A stretch of 15,577 nucleotides of DNA from JADJWR01 sp964509545 (lineage in GTDB: Bacteria; Pseudomonadota; Gammaproteobacteria; Burkholderiales; Burkholderiaceae_F), in assembly GCA_964509545.1 (NCBI GenBank), contig CAZDXQ010000068.1, positions 1 through 15,577 on the forward strand, read 5' to 3'. The notes beneath the pieces were generated by a model. The model was not told the origin of the DNA, searched no databases, and worked only from the letters and a program-made list of their open reading frames with translations. The translations under genes and the position numbers were made by a program. Below are positions 11,749 through 15,577 of this stretch, in pieces. How positions within the stretch are numbered: position 1 is the first letter of the stretch; each line of letters opens with the position of its first letter.

Positions 11749-13968
11749 TTGCGACCGTCCCCGTCACTGCTTGCGCCCGCGATCTGCCTGCTGTTGTGGG
11801 CGGTGGCGGCGCGCGCAGAGGAGCCGCGGCTGCGCCTCGAGCGCGCGCTCGGCCAGGGGCGTGCACCGAAGCCGGCCGAGGGCGTCGCCTACGTGCGCGC
11901 CGACCGGATCGACGGCGAGATCGATGAGCGGGTGACGCTCGACGGTTCGGCCGAGATCCGCCGTGCCGGCACCGTGCTGCGCGGCGACCGCATCACCTAT
12001 ACGGTGGCCACCGACGAAGTCGAGGCCACCGGTAATACGCGCGTGTTCCGCGACGGCGTGGCGTTCTACGGGCCGAGCCTGAAGCTGCGTGTCGATGCGC
12101 GCACCGGCGCGATGCCCGAGGCCTCCTTCACCTACGCTGCGCAGCAGGGCCGCGGTACCTCGAAGCTGATCGAGTTCATCGAGGGCGACCGGGTTCGCTT
12201 CTCCGAGGCCGTGTACACCACCTGCGCCCCGGGCGACGATTCGTGGTGGATCCGCGCCAGTCGGCTTACGCTCGATCGCGACGACGAGGTCGCCGTGGCC
12301 ACCGGCGCGTCGGTGCATTTCCAGGGCGTGCCGATCTTCGCCTCGCCCTATTTCCAGTTTCCGCTCGGCGAGCGCCGGCGCAGCGGCCTGCTGGCGCCGT
12401 CGTTCGGGCTGAACAGCCGCCTCGGCGCCGAGATCAGCGTGCCGTACTACTGGGACATCGCGCCGAACCGCGACGCGACGATCACGCCGCGGGTGATGAT
12501 GAGGCGCGGCGTGCTGCTCGGCACCGAGTTCCGCTATCTGGAGCCGAACTTCCGCGGCACGGTCGAATACGACCTGCTGCCGGACGATCGGGTCACCGGC
12601 GGTTCGCGCGACTTCCTCACGCTGCGCCACCAGTACGCCAATCGCGCCGGGCTCGCCGGCGGCGTGGACTACAGCCATGTGTCCGACGACCGCTTTCTCG
12701 CCGACTTCTCGCGCAACATCGTTGGCGCATCGCGGCTGGTGCTGCCGCAGGAAGCCTTTGTCGGCTATACGCAGCCGCGCTGGAGCACGCTGCTGCGCGT
12801 CGCCAAGAACCAGACCCTGCAGGATCCGCTCGAACCGGTGGTCAAGCCCTACGAGCGCGTGCCGCAACTCGCCTTCTCCGCGGCCAGTCCGCGGCTGGCC
12901 GGCTTCGACGCCGGCGTGGTGATGGAGGCGACGCGCTTCGAGCACCCGACGTTCGAAGACGGTTCGCGCCTGGTGATCAATCCGACGCTGGCCTATCCGC
13001 TGCGCGATCCGGGCTGGTTCGTGGTGCCGAAACTGCAGTGGCATGCGACCTGGTACCGGCTCGATGACCCGGCCCGCAGCGACCGGCAGCCGAGCCGGCA
13101 GCTGCCGCTCGCCTCGCTCGACAGCGGCCTCGTGTTCGAGCGCGACGCGCGCTGGTTCGGCGAGGCGTCGGTGCAGACGTTGGAGCCGCGCCTGTACTAC
13201 GCTTACGTGCCGTTCCGCGACCAGACGCAGCTGCCGGTGTTCGACAGCGCCGTGGCCGACTTCAACTTCACGCAGCTGTTCGCCGAGAACTATTACTCCG
13301 GCGCCGACCGCATTGGCGAGAGCAACCAGCTGACGGCGGCGCTGGTCGGCCGGGTGCTCGACCCGGCGACCGGCGCCGAACGGCTGCGCGGCGCGATCGG
13401 CCAGCGCTTCTACTTTTCGCCGCAACGGGTGACGCTGCCCGGCGGCGCCGTGCGTTCGGGCTCGGAGTCGGATGTGCTCGTTGCAGTGCGCGGCACGATC
13501 GCCCGCGAATGGATCACCGACGTCGCCGTGCAGCACTCGACGCTCGAGCGCCGGCTGGTGCGCGCGGCGATGTCGCTGCGCTGGCAGCCGCGCCCGGGCT
13601 CGGTGGCGAGCGTCGCCTACCGCTACAAGATCGACGAGATCGAGCAGGTCGACGTCGCCAGCCAGTGGCCGATCTCGGCACGCTGGTATGGTGTCGGCCG
13701 CGCCAACTACTCGATCCGGGAGAAGCGCTGGATCGAGGTGCTGGCCGGCTTCGAGTACCGCGACGACTGCTGGGCCCTGCGCGTCGTGGCGCAGCGTTTC
13801 GCCACCATCGCACAGACGGCCACGACGTCGCTGTTCCTGCAGCTTCAGCTCAACGGCGTGGCCAGCATCGGCAGCAGTCCGGTCGAGCAGCTGCGGCGTA
13901 ACATCCCCGGCTATCAGGCGATCGACACGCGTCCCGCTGCGGTCGGCCGCTACGAGGACTACGAGTAG
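11749..13968 (+). CDS. lptD: LPS-assembly outer-membrane protein LptD
   Basis: A 739-residue LptD (E. coli 784), the beta-barrel through which LPS, delivered by the Lpt bridge and helped by the lipoprotein LptE, reaches the cell surface. Residues 1-23 are a signal peptide ending ARA-EE. Residues about 45-150 form the LptA/OstA-like beta-jellyroll (VRADRIDGEIDERVTLDGSAEI). The barrel fills the rest, from motifs such as IFASPYFQFPLGERRRSGLLAPSFG onward. Mature cysteines are only Cys159 (TTCAPGDDSWW) and Cys674 (RDDCWALRV), matching the C173-C725 pair of E. coli. The start is TTG: no in-frame ATG or GTG fits, and it gives a well-formed signal peptide, but no ribosome site is visible. surA follows directly. 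Confidence 0.95.
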   Translation: MRPSPSLLAPAICLLLWAVAARAEEPRLRLERALGQGRAPKPAEGVAYVRADRIDGEIDERVTLDGSAEIRRAGTVLRGDRITYTVATDEVEATGNTRVFRDGVAFYGPSLKLRVDARTGAMPEASFTYAAQQGRGTSKLIEFIEGDRVRFSEAVYTTCAPGDDSWWIRASRLTLDRDDEVAVATGASVHFQGVPIFASPYFQFPLGERRRSGLLAPSFGLNSRLGAEISVPYYWDIAPNRDATITPRVMMRRGVLLGTEFRYLEPNFRGTVEYDLLPDDRVTGGSRDFLTLRHQYANRAGLAGGVDYSHVSDDRFLADFSRNIVGASRLVLPQEAFVGYTQPRWSTLLRVAKNQTLQDPLEPVVKPYERVPQLAFSAASPRLAGFDAGVVMEATRFEHPTFEDGSRLVINPTLAYPLRDPGWFVVPKLQWHATWYRLDDPARSDRQPSRQLPLASLDSGLVFERDARWFGEASVQTLEPRLYYAYVPFRDQTQLPVFDSAVADFNFTQLFAENYYSGADRIGESNQLTAALVGRVLDPATGAERLRGAIGQRFYFSPQRVTLPGGAVRSGSESDVLVAVRGTIAREWITDVAVQHSTLERRLVRAAMSLRWQPRPGSVASVAYRYKIDEIEQVDVASQWPISARWYGVGRANYSIREKRWIEVLAGFEYRDDCWALRVVAQRFATIAQTATTSLFLQLQLNGVASIGSSPVEQLRRNIPGYQAIDTRPAAVGRYEDYE

Positions 13969-13971
13969 GAG
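13967..13971 (+). promoter_or_regulatory. Ribosome binding site of surA overlapping the lptD stop
   Basis: AGGAG shares two bases with the lptD stop TAG (13966-13968) and lies only two bases before the surA ATG, unusually close. Coupled translation of lptD and its chaperone is likely. Confidence 0.5.
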
Positions 13972-13973
13972 CA

Positions 13974-15299
13974 ATGAAGTTGCTGAAACAAGCCACCGCG
14001 GCGCTGCTCGCGGTTGTTCTCGCCGGCGCCGCATTGGCGCAGTCGGCGGCGCCGGGCGCGTCGCGCCCGCTGGACCGGATCGTGGCCGTGGTCAACGATG
14101 AGGCGATCACCCGCTCGGAACTGGAGGTACGCATCCAGATCGCGCTGTCGCAGCTGCGCCGGCAGAACATCACGCCGCCGCCGGCCGAGGCGCTGCGCCG
14201 GCAGGTGCTCGAACGGCTGATCGTCGATCGGGCGCAGATCCAGCAGGCGCGCGAGGCGGGCGTGCGCGTCGACGACGCCACGGTGAACGCGGCGATCGCA
14301 CGCATCGCCGAGCAGAACAAGCTCGGACTGGCACAGTTCCGCGACCGTCTGGCCGAGCAGGGCATCCCGTTTACGCGCTTTCGCGACGACGTGCGCGACG
14401 ACATCATGATGTCGCGGCTGCGCGACCGCGAAGTCGACAGCCGCATCCAGATCTCCGAGGGCGAGATCGACAACTTCCTCGCCGAGCAGGCGGGCGTCGC
14501 GGCCGGCTCGGTCGAATACAACATCGCCCAGATCCTGCTGCGCGTGCCGGACAACGCCTCTACCGACCGCATCGAGGCCACGCGCAGGCAGGCCGAGGAT
14601 CTGCTCGCCCAGCTGCGCAGCGGCGCCGACTTCGCCCGCCTCGCGGCCAGCCATTCGAGCGCGCCGGAGGCGCTCGAAGGCGGCTCGCTCGGCTGGCGCA
14701 CCGCCGAGCGGCTGCCGACGCTGTTCCTCGATGCGATCAAGGACCTGAAGCCGAACGAGCTGGCACCGATCGTGCGTAGCCCCGGCGGCTTCCATCTTCT
14801 CAAGCTGGTCGCCCGGCGCGACGCCGCGGAAGGCCGCCTGGCCAGCGGGCCGGTGCAACAGACCCGCGCGCGGCACATCCTGCTGCGTGTGTCCGACCTG
14901 ACGCCCGAAGCCGAGGTTCGGCGGCGGCTGCTCGATCTGCGCGAGCGGGTCATCAAGGGCGGCCAGGATTTCGGCCAGCTGGCAAGGCTGCATTCGGTGG
15001 ATTCGAGCGCGACGCGGGGCGGCGACCTCGGCTGGCTTTATCCAGGCGACACCGTGCCCGAGTTCGAGCGGGCTATGGCCGTGCTGAAACCCGGCGAGGT
15101 CAGCGCGCCGGTGGCCACGCCTTTCGGCTGGCACCTGATCCAGGTGATGGAACGGCGGACCGAGGAATCTCCGGTCGAGCGCAACCGGCTGGCGGCGCGG
15201 CTGGCACTGCGCGAGCGCAAGGCCGAGGAGGCGTATCTGGAGTGGATCCGCCAGTTGCGCGACCGCACCTATGTTGAATATCGGCTCGACGACGCGTAA
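13974..15299 (+). CDS. surA: Periplasmic chaperone / peptidyl-prolyl isomerase SurA
   Basis: A 441-residue SurA of normal length. Residues 1-22 are a Sec signal peptide (LAGAALA-QS). The N-terminal chaperone domain (about 33-175) starts with LDRIVAVVNDEAITRSEL, the family signature. Two parvulin PPIase domains follow, at about 178-281 (YNIAQILLR, GGSLGW, GGFHLLKL) and 297-395 (ARHILLR, GGDLGWLYPGDTVPEFE, PFGWHLIQV). A C-terminal helix returns to the chaperone core. SurA escorts unfolded outer-membrane proteins, LptD among them, to the BAM machine. The gene follows lptD by five bases. In many beta- and gammaproteobacteria pdxA and rsmA come next, but here a transposase fragment begins within 55 bases. 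Confidence 0.97.
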   Translation: MKLLKQATAALLAVVLAGAALAQSAAPGASRPLDRIVAVVNDEAITRSELEVRIQIALSQLRRQNITPPPAEALRRQVLERLIVDRAQIQQAREAGVRVDDATVNAAIARIAEQNKLGLAQFRDRLAEQGIPFTRFRDDVRDDIMMSRLRDREVDSRIQISEGEIDNFLAEQAGVAAGSVEYNIAQILLRVPDNASTDRIEATRRQAEDLLAQLRSGADFARLAASHSSAPEALEGGSLGWRTAERLPTLFLDAIKDLKPNELAPIVRSPGGFHLLKLVARRDAAEGRLASGPVQQTRARHILLRVSDLTPEAEVRRRLLDLRERVIKGGQDFGQLARLHSVDSSATRGGDLGWLYPGDTVPEFERAMAVLKPGEVSAPVATPFGWHLIQVMERRTEESPVERNRLAARLALRERKAEEAYLEWIRQLRDRTYVEYRLDDA

Positions 15300-15342
15300 G
15301 GCGACGCGCACCGCCACCGCGCCGTCGGGGCGAGCGACATGA

Positions 15343-15355
15343 GACACCCTGTGTC
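15343..15355. repeat. Small hairpin at the transposase/surA junction
   Basis: GACAC (15343-15347) and GTGTC (15351-15355) are perfect 5-base inverted arms around CCT. The transposase stop codon (15354-15356) overlaps one arm. It probably marks the end, or a subterminal structure, of the insertion element. The exact element boundary cannot be fixed from one copy. Confidence 0.4.
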
Positions 15356-15577
15356 AACCCCCGGTCGTGTTGAGCAGGAGTTGAGCGGCGTGGTGTCGAG
15401 ATGGGTCGTAGGGTTTGCGGTCGATCCAGGCGCGCCAGATCACGCGCAGCCAGGCGCGGGCGAGGATGCGAATGGCGTGCGGGTGGTCGCAGCCGCGGGC
15501 CCTGGCCTTGGCGTAGACGTGAGCGGCCCAGGCATTGGCATGGCGGGAGTTGTCCGCCAAGCAGGTCAGCGCTGCCC
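15354..15577 (-). CDS. Transposase, probably IS110 family (C-terminal fragment)
   Basis: The last 74 codons of an open frame that enters from the right edge of the window. Segments such as ADNSRHANAWAAHVYAKAR, CDHPHAIRILARAWLRVIWRAW and KPYDPSRHHAAQ resemble the C-terminus of IS110-type transposases from actinobacteria and proteobacteria as I remember them. IS110 enzymes are DEDD recombinases that act without long terminal inverted repeats; IS621, a member, is guided by a bridge RNA. The catalytic DEDD domain lies outside the window, so the family call rests on the tail alone. Only 54 bases separate its stop from surA, so this end of the element has little noncoding DNA. No frameshift is visible in the part seen. 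Confidence 0.65.
   Translation of the reverse strand, partial: AALTCLADNSRHANAWAAHVYAKARARGCDHPHAIRILARAWLRVIWRAWIDRKPYDPSRHHAAQLLLNTTGG

Larger units (their letters stand above)
15300..15577 (-). mobile_element. 3' end of an insertion sequence behind surA
   Basis: This region holds the transposase C-terminus plus 54 bases between its stop and the surA stop. The precise element end lies somewhere in 15300-15353, perhaps near the GACAC-CCT-GTGTC hairpin. The insertion appears to separate surA from its customary downstream genes (pdxA, rsmA), although those are not visible here. No flanking target duplication can be tested because only one end is present. Confidence 0.55.

Noticed and set aside
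9794..11935. A 713-codon plus-strand frame across murU and amgK
   Set aside because: It is antisense to two recognisable enzymes and has the same shadow-frame composition, with no ribosome site or recognisable motif.
11764..14034. A 756-codon open frame antisense to lptD
   Set aside because: It mirrors lptD codon by codon, has no domain or signal peptide, and is a composition artefact of high GC content.
15339..15577. An open frame starting ATG at 15339 on the plus strand, running off the right edge, possibly the broken start of the gene after surA
   Set aside because: It is antisense to the transposase tail, its protein resembles no PdxA or RsmA start I know, and the ribosome site is weak.
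1..15577. A defence island, CRISPR array, toxin-antitoxin pair or prophage
   Set aside because: No spaced direct-repeat array, toxin-antitoxin-like pair, integrase or phage structural gene is visible; apart from the transposase tail and one unknown small protein, the genes belong to conserved, familiar families.

Overview
The window is a GC-rich stretch of a betaproteobacterial chromosome, most likely Burkholderiales or a close relative. This rests on gene order and family resemblance only: amgK-murU divergent from lptD-surA, dusB-fis-purH followed by ruvC-ruvA-ruvB, and a tonB-exbB-exbD-exbD cluster. No rRNA, tRNA, CRISPR array or plasmid-type gene is visible. Sixteen protein-coding genes or fragments are supported. 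Almost every base is coding, and no gene-free stretch exceeds about 185 bases.

Left part (1-2297, minus strand): an iron/siderophore energy-transduction cluster read right to left as tonB, exbB, exbD1 and exbD2, the last cut by the window edge. Centre (2482-5213, minus strand): a conserved small protein of unknown function, then ruvB, ruvA and ruvC, the complete Holliday-junction branch-migration and resolution machinery. Next (5313-11593, minus strand): purH (last two steps of IMP synthesis), fis (nucleoid protein), dusB (tRNA dihydrouridine synthase), a UbiH-type ubiquinone hydroxylase, murU and amgK (peptidoglycan amino-sugar recycling).

Right part (11749-15299, plus strand): lptD and surA, the outer-membrane LPS translocon and the periplasmic chaperone that helps it fold. 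They diverge from amgK across a 155-bp region carrying a consensus TATAAT that also reads as TATTAT on the other strand. At the far right (about 15300-15577) is the 3' end of a transposase gene, probably IS110 family, on the minus strand directly behind surA, where pdxA/rsmA would often follow.

Most genes are conserved housekeeping genes and I do not see a new defence or mobile system. The points most worth a second look are the insertion-sequence junction behind surA, two abutting perfect inverted repeats in the fis leader, the symmetric -10 element between amgK and lptD, the uncharacterised gene between ruvB and tonB, and an LptD with a reduced cysteine set. Several gene pairs place the upstream stop codon inside the downstream Shine-Dalgarno sequence (ruvC/ruvA, murU/ubiH, lptD/surA), which suggests coupled translation.
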